A stretch of 64,000 bases of DNA, taken from Symbiodinium natans (taxonomy: Eukaryota; Sar; Dinophyceae; Suessiales; Symbiodiniaceae). Below are positions 19,830-30,109 of this stretch, in pieces. Numbering within the stretch: position 1 is the stretch's first letter; each line of letters begins with the position of its first letter. Made by a program: the position numbers and the translations under genes. The notes below the pieces were generated by a model that had not been told where the DNA came from, ran no database searches, and was given only the letters and a program-made list of their open reading frames with translations. The DNA lies in the NCBI GenBank assembly GCA_905221605.1, contig CAJNDS010000269.1, positions 10,001-74,000 on the forward strand, written 5' to 3'.

Positions 19830-20761
19830 GGGGCTTACGCATTTAAGCAGCCTTCACCTTTCTCTCATGGTATTCGTATGATGCATATATATAATATATC
19901 CTTTAAAATAGCAATATTACATAATATATCTAATGTTACTAATAATTTTAATAGGCTTACGTAACAATACGAATACTACCAGAACGACCTCTCACGGTGC
20001 CAACAAAGGCACGGGGGACTTCATTAAACATAATCATTTTTGTTCCTTATTGGGTTTAAGTACTCTACACCCTAAACCCTAAACCCTAAACCCTAAACCC
20101 TAAACCCTAAACCCCTAAACCCTAAACCCTAAACCCCAAACCCTGAACCCTGAACCCTAAACCCTAAACCCGAAACCCTAAACCCTAAACCCTAAACCCT
20201 AAACCCTAAACCCTAAACCCTAAACCCTAAACCCTAAAGCAAGGCAAAGGCGCCGGCGCTTGGCGTGCTCGGCCCTTCGCCTTGGCCCGCCGCTTTGGCG
20301 CGTTGGCGCTCTCGGCCTTCCGCTGCCCCCTGCGGAGCGTCAAGGTTCTCAGGGATTCTCCAAGCCAAGCCTCTTGTGTTCCTAGGGTTTAGGGTTTTTA
20401 GGGTTTAGGGTTTAGGGTTTAGGGTTTAGGATTTGGGGTACTCTGCACATCCTGGCACTCCGACTGCAAGCGCTCTAGCCCCGAAGCCTGCCCCGCGGAT
20501 GGCCCATAGCCAGGCTCCCTCCACTGCTACTGAAGCACAGCGAGCCTAGACGGCTGCATCATGTTTGGACCAAGGGCGTGGTGCTGGTCTCTGCTCTGGT
20601 CACGTCTACCCGAGTCTACCCGGGCAGCATGCACTTTCGACATGTCCATGGACTGAGATCGGGGTTGCACGGCTGCACTGGCCCACCTGCAAGTGCAACA
20701 GCCGGACGCCTGAACTGCAATCTCACCGCAGCACACGCACACTCAGCTCCCACTCCTGAGA
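19830..20761. other. Telomeric arrays and weak coding islands
   Basis: 19870-19990 is AT-rich; 20035-20070 is a family-7 remnant (TTCCTTATTGGGTTTAAGTA). 20071-20238 is a CCCTAAA array. A minus-strand island at about 20520-20455 (GQASGLERLQSECQDVQS) and an arginine/alanine-rich one at 20370-20240 may be exons. Confidence 0.45.
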
Positions 20762-22495
20762 TCACGTGAATATCGGATGCGTGGAGATGCAGAGCTGGGC
20801 ACACTCAGCATCAGTAGGACCCGGAGGCTCCTGTGAAACCTCGGTGGGCGACGCTTGCGAGAGATTCGGGGACAGGGGCGGCCCATGAACATGATCTTGC
20901 TGTTGGTTAGTAGGGAATGGGGGAATGAGGTACCCTAGACAAGCCCTTTAAGGGTATGTATATATATATATATATATGGTACCCAAAATAATCCCTTTTT
21001 AAGGGTATATATACATATATATATATATGTATGCAGATATATGGTACCTTCTTCCCCCATTCCCTGCTAACCAACAGTAGGTGATGAGGCTGTAGCCGGT
21101 CCGGCCACTGCTTTGGATGCTGCGCGAACCTTGCTGGTGAGCTGGTGAAGGCTCAGGGGGTTTAGGGTTTTGGTTTAGGGCTTAGAGCTCAAGACATCTC
21201 GGGGAATGAATCGCGTCGGCCCTTAAAATTCTCCGACAAACCCTCCTACATGAGATCCTCCTAAGCCTAGAGAAGGCCAACAAGAGAATATCTCAAGTGT
21301 CGGGCCGACCTAGGTCGCGGTCGTAAAATGTCATGAGCCCAAAACCCTAAAACCTAAACCCTAAACCCTAAACCCGAAACCCTAAACCCTAAACCCTGAA
21401 CGCGAGCCAGGGTGCGGCCATCTGTGCAGCCAGCAGGGACTGCTCGTGAGCCCGCTCCTTGCGGCGTGCCAACCCTACACCCTACACCCTACACCCTAAA
21501 CCCTAAACCCTAAACCCTAAACCCTAAACCCTAAACCCTAACCTGGCAAAGATGGCCCAAACATGTCAGCAGCACCAGCAGCCAGTCTTCCTGGCACTTG
21601 TCCGGCAAACTACGCATGGATATTCTCTAAATTACGGTCCCTTTTTGGGGGTCCTTTGTCTAAGGCGGCCCCTCTTAGGGTACCCCAAAAAGGGGCCATG
21701 ATTTAGAGAACTCACCACGTACTTTTGGGCTTTCTGAGCTCAGCAGGTCGGAGCCTTTTGATGCTCGCAGCGCATCTTCATATATCGCTGCTGGGCCTTT
21801 CCAGGAGGTGCACTCAAGGCAGTGCTCCTAGACCCTAGACCCTAAGCCCTAAGCCCTTTGTTTTTAACCCTAAGCCCTAACTTGATTTTTTCGTAGAGAT
21901 CCCGAGCCAAACGGGTTCGTTTGGCGAACCCTGGCCTTGTGCTCCTGGTCAAATTTGGACATGTTCACAGCGGCCTTTGCACCTGACAGCTCAACATTCG
22001 AAGGTAGAAGGGGTGAACATCCCAAGCCTAAACCCTCAACCCTTTTGCATCCGGACTCCCGTGGGTGCTGCCAGAAACTGCAAAAGCACAGGCTCCCAGT
22101 GCTACTGACTGGACTCCCATACTCTCGCAAGCCAATCAACAGGCACAGTCTCAAACATGAGGACAAGATGATCATCTCGCAACATATCGTAAGGGAGATT
22201 CCTAAGCATGACTAAGTGTTCTTCAATCGCGTATGTGGGCAGTAGGACTTAGACGCACAACACTGGTCGCAGCATCAGAAAGTGCCGCAAGCTGTCGTGT
22301 AGATCAACCCTAAACCCTAAACCCTAAACCCTAAACCCTAAGCCACTCTGAATGTAGAGGTCTGTCTCGGGCCGGGCACTCTGCAGCCTTTTGAGGAGGC
22401 GCTGGTTCTCCTCGTCTATGCGCTTCAGCTCCCGAGCTCGAGCTGAGACCTTGGGCAAGGACAGGGCTGGCCCCGATCTGCTCGGCATGGTGCGA
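20762..22495 (-). CDS. CFAP97/hemingway-like protein (KIAA1430 domain), partial model
   Basis: The exon at about 22495-22345 reads LSLPKVSARARELKRIDEEN followed by QRLLKRLQSARPETDLYIQS. The pattern R-E-L-x-x-I-x-x-E-N-x-x-L-L-K-R-L is the hallmark second helix of the CFAP97/hemingway (KIAA1430) domain of ciliary proteins. Downstream coding islands are 22040-21890 (MSKFDQEHKARVRQTNPFGS), 21480-21415 (RRKERAHEQSLLAAQMAA), 21155-21085 (LHQLTSKVRAASKAVAG) and 20895-20762 (QDHVHGPPLSPNLSQASPTE … stop). That they form one gene is inferred. CFAP97 proteins act in axoneme assembly, fitting a flagellate. Confidence 0.55.
20899..21080. mobile_element. Introner family 1 copy
   Basis: CTGTTGGTTAGTAGGGAATG … CCCATTCCCTGCTAACCAACAG, near-perfect inverted ends, with two GGTACC blocks and TATATA inside. 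It separates coding islands of the CFAP97-like gene, but the local donor is eroded. Confidence 0.8.
21611..21712. mobile_element. MITE-like element, family 4
   Basis: TTCTCTAAATTACGGTCCC … GGGGCCATGATTTAGAGAA, inverted ends enclosing the same GGTCCCTTTTTGG/CCAAAAAGGGGCC core as the copy at 8920. Confidence 0.72.
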
Positions 22496-22507
22496 GACAC
22501 TGCTGCA

Positions 22508-22607
22508 GGCAGCTTCGGGGTTTAGGGTTTAGGGTTTAGGGTTTAGGGTTTAGGGTTTAGGGTTTAGGGTTTAGGGTTTAGGGTTTAGGGTTTCGGTTTA
22601 GGGTTTA
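22508..22607. repeat. Telomeric TTTAGGG tract
   Basis: About 13 units, with one GTTTCGG break, upstream of the CFAP97-like exon. Confidence 0.95.
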
Positions 22608-23405
22608 GGGCTAGGGTGACATGGACCAAGAGTCACTCTTTTCAGTTGCACCACGAGAATCCAAATGGAGGCTAGGGTCGCTCGGGCAGTCTTTGGCCAC
22701 AAGCATATCCCAATAGTCCGACCAGGCATGGCATTCGGCACCTTCTGTGCAGATCCTCACGATTAAGCCCGAGGTACTCTTCCCGGAAACACAACATGGA
22801 CGAACGAGCTGCTAGACTTTGCTTCTTCGGACGTCGGAACATCTCTTCCTTGTGTCTCTTCCTTGTTTGGAAAGCTGGAATGGAGCGCTTACACCACGAC
22901 CCCGCGGTTTCCCGATGGAGGTCGAGATCGCTGCGTGCGCGCGTGGGCTGCTCCGGGATGGCCCCTCGGAAAAAAAAGATGCCGAAATATGAAGCCGCTT
23001 AAACCCAATCAGGGAAATTAAAAACGATATCCCTAAGGGCCTACCTGGGACAGAGCTGTCGGTCGACTTCGTCACCTCTCTCTAGAGCGAGGTGCTCGCC
23101 AAGCCTCGCGGAGGAAGAGGGTTTAGGGTTTAGGGTTTAGGGTTTCGGGTTTAGGGTTGCAGGGAGGCAAACTTCCGCGCCTTACGTTCGCTGTCCCCTG
23201 GTGTCAGAGAACGACACCGGACTCTTTACCGGAAATATGTAGCTATCTGCTTCTCCTGCCTATTATTGACCATTGTTACTAGAATGAACTGGACTTGTAA
23301 AACAATGAGCAATCTTGGCATAATCTCTCATCGGGAATCGCCCTAAAACATTGAACTTTCACACTAGTAGGGTTTGCCCCCAAACTGCCTTCTCACCCCA
23401 CGGAT

Positions 23406-23408
23406 CAT

Positions 23409-23470
<62 letters not shown>
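23406..23470. repeat. (CAG)n microsatellite
   Basis: Twenty or so CAG units ending CGGCAGCTG. Confidence 0.97.
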
Positions 23471-23743
23471 GCAGCTGTGTTTTCCATGATTCGCAACTGG
23501 TGCGCCGACAAGAAGCTCAGCACTAGTTTAAGGTTTAGGGTTTACGGGGTTTGCGGCTATAACACCTGCACCTGCATTCTGACGACGAAGCCATAGAACC
23601 AAAAGCTTTGACTCACCTCAAACAATGGTGCCGCAAACCCTAAACCCTAAACCCTAAACCCTCAGGGTGACTCGTAAGGCTTCCTTTCTGAAGTCATAAG
23701 GTGCCTCTCAGAGCCTGGTAAGTTGACCCCCATCTCACAATCT

Positions 23744-23898
23744 ACTAGTTGCTTAAGAACCCCCAGAACAATAACATGTTCCTCCTTATAAGGGCCTTAT
23801 AGGGATTTTTATTCTTTATTGAGGGGGGTTCTTAAGCAAAGAGTAGGGGCCTTGTAGGGAATTTTATTCTTTATTTGGGGGGTTCTTAAGCAAATAGT
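23744..23898. mobile_element. MITE-like element, family 5, tandemly duplicated half
   Basis: CTACTAGTTGCTTAAGAACCC at the left and GGGTTCTTAAGCAAATAGTAG at the right are inverted copies. The right half (GGGCCTTATAGGGATTTTTA … GGGGGGTTCTTAAGCAA) is present twice. A single-unit copy is at 39958-40066. Confidence 0.78.
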
Positions 23899-24251
23899 AG
23901 CAACAGCGGTGTACGAAGATGATTGTCCATGGTCATCCACGGGTGTGAATTAACAATACCAGCGGGATATACCTTAAGAATGAACATATCGAGTAGGTTC
24001 ACGTGCTGCCTGGCAAAAATCAAACCTTTTTCGCCGCTCACGGATGGCCAAAGTTTGGTGCAGCGTGGCCGAAGATTTCCAAAACTCCGTTGGACAGGAC
24101 TTGTATCCACCAAGCGAAGCCCAGCATTGTGAACAAACATATGACACTTGCCACCGCCAGCGTCTTGCACTAGTAGCAAGTTGAGTGACGGTGATGCACT
24201 TTGGTCATTCAGACAATGCCAAGCAGACTATGGACGCGATGGTTCGCTCCT

Positions 24252-25013
24252 TCAAAGTATTCTGCAATTCAGTGATGGCTCTATAGCTTGCAACGTGGTA
24301 CCCTCACCAAAAACCCACCACTGCTCCCCTTCTTTCTGACCCTCCTGATCAGTCAGCTCAATGACGTGAGCATTCACCAGACTCAGCCTCTTTCGGAAAC
24401 GAGGAGCATGCAGCACCATTGTATGGTACTCACCCTTCTCCCCAGTTAAGTCAATGCCCAACTTCTTGAACAGAGGAATGCTGGCTTCTGTGAGCCGATG
24501 TCCAACCCAACTTGCATCCAGCGGTGTCTTGGCGCAGGCGATAACTATCTCCATATGGGGGATCATTTGCAGGAGAAGAGCTTCTCTGTCCTGCTGCCAC
24601 AAGGGCAGCGCCACCTTCAGTTCTGGCACAAGCTCCTCGCAAACCGAGGTCATGAAGTTGCTGGTCATAGTCCCGACATAGTCGATATCTCCCGTCACAA
24701 GATGAGAGACGTTGTGTTCAGCCTGCATCTGCTTCAGTGCCGTGGCGTATGCGAGTCTGTAGTCCCCTCCTGTCTGGCTGGCATCTACTGTATACATACT
24801 CAAAGGCATGCCCAATGCAGTGGCTTGAACGTGCTGGAACTGTAGCTTGTGGGCTCTGAAGTTTGGATTCGGTGGGTGAAACACAACCAGCGCCACAATA
24901 TCGAAATCCACTTGGTGCATTGCCCAAGTGCAGTCCTTGCCACCTGTGAATGAAACGGCAGCACGCGTTTTGCCACTCATTGAAACAGCTGTATGGCTCT
25001 CGTTGCTCGACAT
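24252..25013 (-). CDS. DPH6: DPH6-like diphthine--ammonia ligase
   Basis: The N-type PP-loop ATPase signature SFTGGKD lies near the start and GDIDYVGT follows mid-protein, with GEKGEYHTMVLHAPRF near the C-terminus matching the family's GEGGEYET block. These enzymes carry out the last, ATP-dependent amidation of diphthine to diphthamide on translation factor eEF2. The open frame begins at 25088; I chose the internal ATG at 25013 (MSSNESHT) because it leaves 253 residues, close to family length, and the extra 25 residues look unlike the family. Intronless in a window of fragmented genes, so a retrogene origin is likely. The Lys in GEKGEY replaces the usual Gly/Arg. Confidence 0.8.
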   Translation of the reverse strand: MSSNESHTAVSMSGKTRAAVSFTGGKDCTWAMHQVDFDIVALVVFHPPNPNFRAHKLQFQHVQATALGMPLSMYTVDASQTGGDYRLAYATALKQMQAEHNVSHLVTGDIDYVGTMTSNFMTSVCEELVPELKVALPLWQQDREALLLQMIPHMEIVIACAKTPLDASWVGHRLTEASIPLFKKLGIDLTGEKGEYHTMVLHAPRFRKRLSLVNAHVIELTDQEGQKEGEQWWVFGEGTTLQAIEPSLNCRIL

Positions 25014-25089
25014 CTCTGCGCAGCGAAACACAGGGATGGAAAGAGCGTATCTGTGTGCACATACACGATATAGGAGTGCAGGTGACAAT

Positions 25090-26262
25090 CAGCCTTAACA
25101 ATTTCGATCTATCCCATACGTAGACATATGTGTGCATGAAGAAAGGAACCTGACGTTTCTAAAGCCTTACGTCCCAAACCCCCAAACCCCCGAATAAGCC
25201 CCACCCTAAAGCCTAAACGGTTGAGCCAAATGCCACCGCCGAAGTATCTCTCCACCTGCATATCCAAGAGCAACCCAACTGACACAGACATGGAGAGTCT
25301 CCAACGGCAAGGGTCCCCCCTCACATGCGACATTCGGAGATGGGGGTTTACGAATTCAGGGGTACCTTATTGGGGTCCCGATTATAAGGGAATCCTACCA
25401 TTTGGGGGTTGATTTTAGGGGTCCCTTATGTTCATAAACCCCCAAATGTGACCAAGAAGGGAAACGCAAATGGAACTGTTTGAATATCCCCAGGGCCTAC
25501 CCGGCGCACGAGAAGATCATTTCCAGCACCAGCAGGAGATCCTCCGCGGCCTGCATATGCAGAAAACGCGCCTTCCTCAACCCTAAAACCCTAAACTGCA
25601 AAACCCTAAACCCTAAAACCCCAAACCCAAAAACCCTTTTGCATTCAGGTCTCTTGCCCAAAAACCCTAAACTGCAAAACCCTAAACCCTAAAACCCCAA
25701 ACCCTAAAATCCTAAATCCTAACCCTAAACCCTCGCTTCTACACAATGCTGTGGGAGTCGTGGGCATGTCTGAATCTAAGCATTTACGGTTTAGGGTTTA
25801 GGGTTTAGGGTTTAGGGCAATTGAGTAAGAACTGAAGGCGGCCGCGGAAATTATTTTGGTACCGGTGGAGAAGCTTTGACTGTTCCTGTCGCACTCCCTT
25901 GTCCATCATGAGCCTCACTGCTCATGAGGCAGGGGTGGGGAAGCGGTTTCTGGCCTCCTGGATTAATCATGGCCTCCTTCCCGGCACAAGAGCCTCTCGC
26001 AGTTCTGCCGCCTTCAGGGCCCCTGATATGGGGGATCGCCTGGGGCACGGTATCGGTCGATCGGGCTCCGAAGAGCATCGGAGCCATAGTAGCGGCCATT
26101 TCCTTCAAGCTCGCCCGTGAGACCTGGGCTGCAAACAGGGCAGGAACTCTGCTTCTCCATGCTCTATCCATGTGCCGTCGATCCGAGGCTGACTACTTCA
26201 AAATGCCGAGGGTTTAGGGTTTAGGGTTTAGGGTTTAGGGTTTAGGGTTTAGGGTTTAGGGT
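25090..26262. other. 5' flank of the DPH6-like gene and mosaic sequence
   Basis: It contains a family-3 element (25343-25446), a family-G introner (25440-25503), an open minus-strand island (25552-25503, AAEDLLLVLEMIFSCAG) with GG|GTAGGCCC as donor, degenerate CCCTAAA tracts (25578-25730) and a TTTAGGG tract (25793-25816). 26210-26275 is another TTTAGGG tract. 25850-26210 carries frames without recognisable features. Confidence 0.5.
25343..25446. mobile_element. MITE-like element, family 3
   Basis: GGGGGTTTACGAATTCAGGGG … GGGGTCCCTTATGTTCATAA ACCCCC; the best preserved family-3 copy, with GGTACCTTATTGGGGTCC and GAATCCTACCATTTGGGG inside. Confidence 0.82.
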
Positions 26263-27805
26263 TTAGGTTTTAGGGCTTAAAGCCCGTAAAGCAGGCGAGC
26301 GACAGTAGATTGCTGCCTTCGTGCCTTCTTCAGGCGGCTTGGTGGCCCCCATCCCCCGTGTGATGTCCGTCAGGATATACCCCGGCGTCATGGCGTTGAT
26401 CTTGAGGTCGGGATGAAGGCGAGCCATGAGCATCGTGTAGGAGATGAGGCAAGCCTTAGACAAGCCATAGGGCTGCCTCCCCCGTGGGTTCTCGCACGCC
26501 TCCCGCATGAAGCTGTCCAGCGCCTCCCAGGTCACGCCTGGGTCTGTGAGCAGCTGCCTCTCCTCGCCGCTGCTGCGCGAGACGTAGTTGGGCCCAGACG
26601 CCGACGCCGTGTTCGCGATCCGCCCATCTTTCTGAAGCATCGGAAGAAAGGCGTCGCAGACTCTCTTTGCGCCATAGGTGTTCACGTCCAAGGTCCTTTG
26701 CATGGAATGGTCGAAGCCGACCCCGGCGTTATTGACAATGCCATACAAGCTCGACTCCGCCCCGTATCTCTGCTTGATCTCCTCGGCCGCAGCACGGACG
26801 GAGGCATCATCGGAGACGTCCAGCGGCAACATCTCGACCCGGTCCGCGCCTCAGCACCCGCAAAACGGCGCTGGGGGGGTAAATTGGGCCGCAGCCAGGG
26901 GCTGCTGGGCTCTGCTCAAGAAAGACTACATCCGTGACTCGTGAACAAGATTGAAAGCTCGCGTCCTTTTAACCCTAAACCCTAAACCCTACACCCTAAA
27001 CCCTAAACTAGGGTTTGGGGTTTAGGGTTTAGGGTTTGGGGTTTGGGGTTTAGGGTTTAGGGTTTAGGGTTTAGGACCACGTTAGGGACCCATAGAACTA
27101 CTCTCAGAGAAGTCAGCCCCAAGCTCTCACGGCTGCTTACAAAAGCACCTTCTTTCGGGCCCAAAATGCCCACAAAAAAAAGACTCATGCGGGCCCGAAA
27201 CCCGTGGGCTGCCCTTAGAACAAGAACCTTGGGATGTTCCCCCTTATGCTAGCAGTCCGTCATAGGGATTGGAGTAGGGGGGGGGTGCTATCATCCCTTT
27301 TTAGGACTGTTAGTATAAGGGGGAACATCCCCAACAAGAACCGCACCAAAAAGGAGCGACGCAGGGTAGCACTCATGTAACGCGTTTACACCATGGTCGT
27401 GGCAAGGATCATTCTGGGCTCTTGTCCAAGATCGCGCGAATCGCTTCCTCTCGGGGCCCAAAAAGAAGCTACAGAAACACAAGGGTTCCAGCAACGTGGC
27501 TTTCCAGAATCCGCCTTGCAAAATTAGGGGCCCTTATACCCCTGCAGTAGGACACTTCCGTTTTACGTGGTTCTTTTGTACCCTAAACCCTAAACCCTAA
27601 ACGCTTTTTCCTAAGCCCTAAGCCCTAAGCCCTAAGCCCTAAGCCCTAAGCCCTAAGCCCTAAGCCCTAAGCCCTAAACCCTAAACCCTAAACCCTCATC
27701 CTCCCCGCGGCCCGCGTCACGCGACCCGAGCAGGACGTGGAAGCCCTGGTCGGCCGCCAGCTGCCGGCACAAGGCCTGGCCGATGCCCTTGTTGCCACCG
27801 GTGAC
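26263..27805 (-). CDS. Short-chain dehydrogenase/reductase, carbonyl-reductase-like
   Basis: The exon at 27805-27701 encodes VTGGNKGIGQALCRQLAADQ followed by GFHVLLGSRDAGRGE: the TGGNxGIG nucleotide-binding loop and SR after beta-2, typical of NADP-dependent carbonyl reductases. The exon at about 26849-26263 gives DRVEMLPLDVSDDASVRAAA, then NNAG, a serine in NTASASG and the catalytic pair in YGLSK. The C-terminus runs into telomeric repeat, so the last exon is missing from the model. About ten residues between the two exons are also unaccounted for. The intron holds telomeric tracts and a family-2 MITE. The upstream start exon was not found. Confidence 0.72.
27229..27332. mobile_element. MITE family 2 with perfect 10-bp target duplication
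   Basis: TTGGGATGTTCCCCCTTATG … TAGTATAAGGGGGAACATCCCC, inverted ends. AACAAGAACC occurs immediately on both sides (27219-27228 and 27333-27342). The duplication length of ten is that expected of Mutator-like (MULE) elements. It lies in the SDR intron. Confidence 0.85.
27597..27697. repeat. Variant telomeric array, CCCTAAG
   Basis: Eight or more pure CCCTAAG units grade into CCCTAAA, then directly meet the SDR exon. Confidence 0.93.
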
Positions 27806-27829
27806 CTAGACTCCCCTTAGAGCCTTTAA

Positions 27830-28500
27830 AAAAAATAAATAATAAATAGTAATAATACTTTTAATATCCTCTTAGGTTTTTATATAAACAAAGTTTTTTT
27901 GAAAAAATGCTAATTCCCAAAGGGGGAGATGGTGACAAGCACCCGCCGCAGCCCAGCCATAGCAAGAGGCCAGGGAGAGAGCAAAGGGCATCCAAGCACC
28001 AGCAAAAGGCCCAAGGAGGCTGCAAGGGAACGGCCTCTCCCTGGCGCTGCTCGCGACATGATGCCTTGGGAAAGACCTCTCTGTACTGGAGCCAGATCAG
28101 CCGCCGGCCAGCGACGATGCTCGACTTTATCTCGATGCACCAAAAGCCCAAGGTGGTTACAGGGGCATGTAGGGGCCTCTTGCGCAACTATTGTTGTATG
28201 TCTATATGTTTGTATGTGCTTTTTTTGGTACACATAATTTATGTCTACTATCAACGGGGGAAGGGGGGGATGGGGGGGGGGGGGGGAGGGGGGAAGGGGG
28301 GAGGGGGGGGGAGACCGAGGGAGGGGGAGGGGGGGGGGGGGGGCAGCGGGGGGAGGGGGGGACGGAGGGGGGGGAGGGGGGAAGGGGGGGGGGGGGGGGA
28401 GAGCGGGGGAGGGGGGAGGGGGGGGAGGGGGGGGAGGGGGGGGGGGAGGGGGGGGAGGGGGGGGAGGGGGGGGGGGGGGGGGGGGGGGGAGGGGGGGTAA
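27830..28500. other. AT patch, short open island and a 240-bp G-rich tract
   Basis: 27830-27900 is AT-rich. 28258-28498 is almost pure G with single A breaks (GGGGGGAGGGGG), strongly strand-asymmetric. ORFs of 100-200 glycine-rich codons here are by-products. The tract could form G-quadruplexes. Confidence 0.85.
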
Positions 28501-29618
28501 GGGGAGTTTTTGGGTTTCAGGTTGGGGGTTTAGGGTTTCGACTCACACGCTCGCACAAGGCAGCGGCAAGGCTTCGGTTGCTTTATTTAGGGTTAGGGTT
28601 TAGGATTTAGAGTTTAGGATGCGGGGATACATCGCCGCTCTCAAAAGGCCGCGTGAGCTGGCGGATTCCAAGGGTTGCAATTTGTCTTCCTATGGGCTGA
28701 AGGTTTGGGTGTTCGGGTCTTTCTACGAATGCAAAGTCACGCAACCCAGCACCGAAGCACTAGGCTGTGTTCAAGGACTCGCTGGCCCTCTGTGGCACCA
28801 CGACTACAGTTTTGAGCCTCGAGAAGCAGGTGCTGCACAAAGTCGTGCAGCGCGCGTTTCCGGCACGTGAAGGTCACCTGAGCCAGGGCTAGCATTGCAA
28901 TAACCATGGTTCTTGCTCTTCAGGGGCCCTTTCCGGCAATCTCTTACCACCCCTTCAAGCCTCGGCTTGACCCAACTTCTGTCGGGCAACCGGCTGCAAG
29001 GCAGGGAGCGTCAGGGTTCAGAGGTTGTTTTGGCGCGCCCGCGTGGCTGCACGCACCACTCTGTGCGAAAATCAGGGTTTGTAGGGCTTAGGGCTTTGGA
29101 TCCCATGCTAAGGCCTTCAATTCTTGCAGCAGGGTGTCCGCAGGGTGTCAGTCGCAACGGCCGGCACCAAGGATCGCCGTCTCTGCCTTGGCCCACACAC
29201 CCGCGTGCGAACATCACAAGCAAGCAGCAGAAGTCAGGGAAAGAGATGCAAAGTCCAGGCAGCAAGCCCCAGGGGCAACATGACAGCGTGACCCGTGAGC
29301 CCCGGCTGTTTTCTCGGCTTTCAGCATCCGGCGCCAGGTGCTTTTGTACGACGCAGAGAAAATCAGCTGTGCCACCCATTCGGCCGCAACAGCCGAGCTG
29401 CGATCTGGAACCAGGATGGCCCGTAAGAAACCCTCTGAAAAAGATTCCTGAATATGATCTACCTCTTCCAAACCCAAGAAGGGAAAACATGACGTGTCCC
29501 AAGGGCCAAGGGCCTACCTAGTCAACACTGCTACTGCCCAGCGGCAAAGTGCCATTTGGCCGAGGTGGCTGGGCGAACTAATCATGCCAGACATGCCGTG
29601 GCGGCGTCGAAGGCAAGT
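28501..29618. other. No assigned gene; family-G introner at 29432-29520
   Basis: The minus strand at 29520-29432 reads ACTAG|GTAGGCCCTTGGCCC … TTTTTCAGAGG, a family-G introner. The open frame after it (RAILVPDRSSAVAAEWVAQL…) could be an exon. Overlapping long frames exist on plus (202 codons from 28913), without any family signal. Confidence 0.45.
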
Positions 29619-30107
29619 TCACTGCACGATGCAGAGCGCACACGATCCACAGTAGAAGCCGTTGTTGCCCATCAGCAGCAATGCTTCGTCACAAGCCTCT
29701 TGCAACTCTCGATCTTTGTTCTGCTTGGCTACACGGCCAAAGAACTGCAGCGATCTTCGAAGCTTTGGCTCATCGGCTTCCCCCATGAGATCAAGAGCTG
29801 CCGTACCCATGCGGAGTTGCTGAAGGACCGCCTGCACCATCTCCATGTAGTTCTTGCGCAAGCATACCCCATCTTCATCAAAGCTCAGATATGCAGCTGC
29901 TTCCTCGTCCGTCCGGATCGCGTAAAACTTGTTGGTCGGGCTTCCGCACTCGGCTCCGTTCTGAACAAACGGCGGTGTGGGGAAGATGTACCACATCCAG
30001 TGGCTCTTCTTCTGCCCGTCGCGCAGCTCCTGTAAGGCGGTGTCAAAGTACTTCCTCTGCTGATCTGCAAACCGTCGCAAGTTGAATGGATCGTCGCTTT
30101 CCAGCAT
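29619..30107 (-). CDS. DUF1810 family protein
   Basis: 162 codons, intronless. DPFNLRRFADQQRKYFDTAL at residues 6-25, SHWMWYIFP at 35-43 and FYAIRTDEEAAAYL near 61 match the DUF1810 pattern (DPF-L-RF, then HWMW-x-FPQ, then a YAI–EA-AYL block), with KLRRSLQFF later as the family's KL-SS-TLF block. Length agrees with bacterial members (about 140-150). The biochemical function is unknown. The first ATG fits the family start. The family is chiefly bacterial, so ancient lateral transfer is possible. Confidence 0.82.
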   Translation of the reverse strand: MLESDDPFNLRRFADQQRKYFDTALQELRDGQKKSHWMWYIFPTPPFVQNGAECGSPTNKFYAIRTDEEAAAYLSFDEDGVCLRKNYMEMVQAVLQQLRMGTAALDLMGEADEPKLRRSLQFFGRVAKQNKDRELQEACDEALLLMGNNGFYCGSCALCIVQ

Positions 30108-30109
30108 CC

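Larger units (their letters stand above)
22610..24251. other. Mosaic interval without an assigned gene
   Basis: 22987-23050 is a family-G introner (minus: CCCAG|GTAGGCCCTTAGGGATA). 23406-23470 is a (CAG)n microsatellite, giving a spurious poly-alanine ORF on plus. 23744-23898 is a double family-5 element. The minus frame 24179-23886 lies just downstream of the DPH6-like gene and may be 3' UTR. Confidence 0.5.

Noticed and set aside
23351-23596. Poly-alanine protein
   Set aside because: (CAG)n microsatellite read in one frame; flanks have no coding signal on plus.
27907-28610. Glycine/arginine-rich ORFs of 120-197 codons
   Set aside because: Caused by the G tract at 28258-28498; three frames are open at once.
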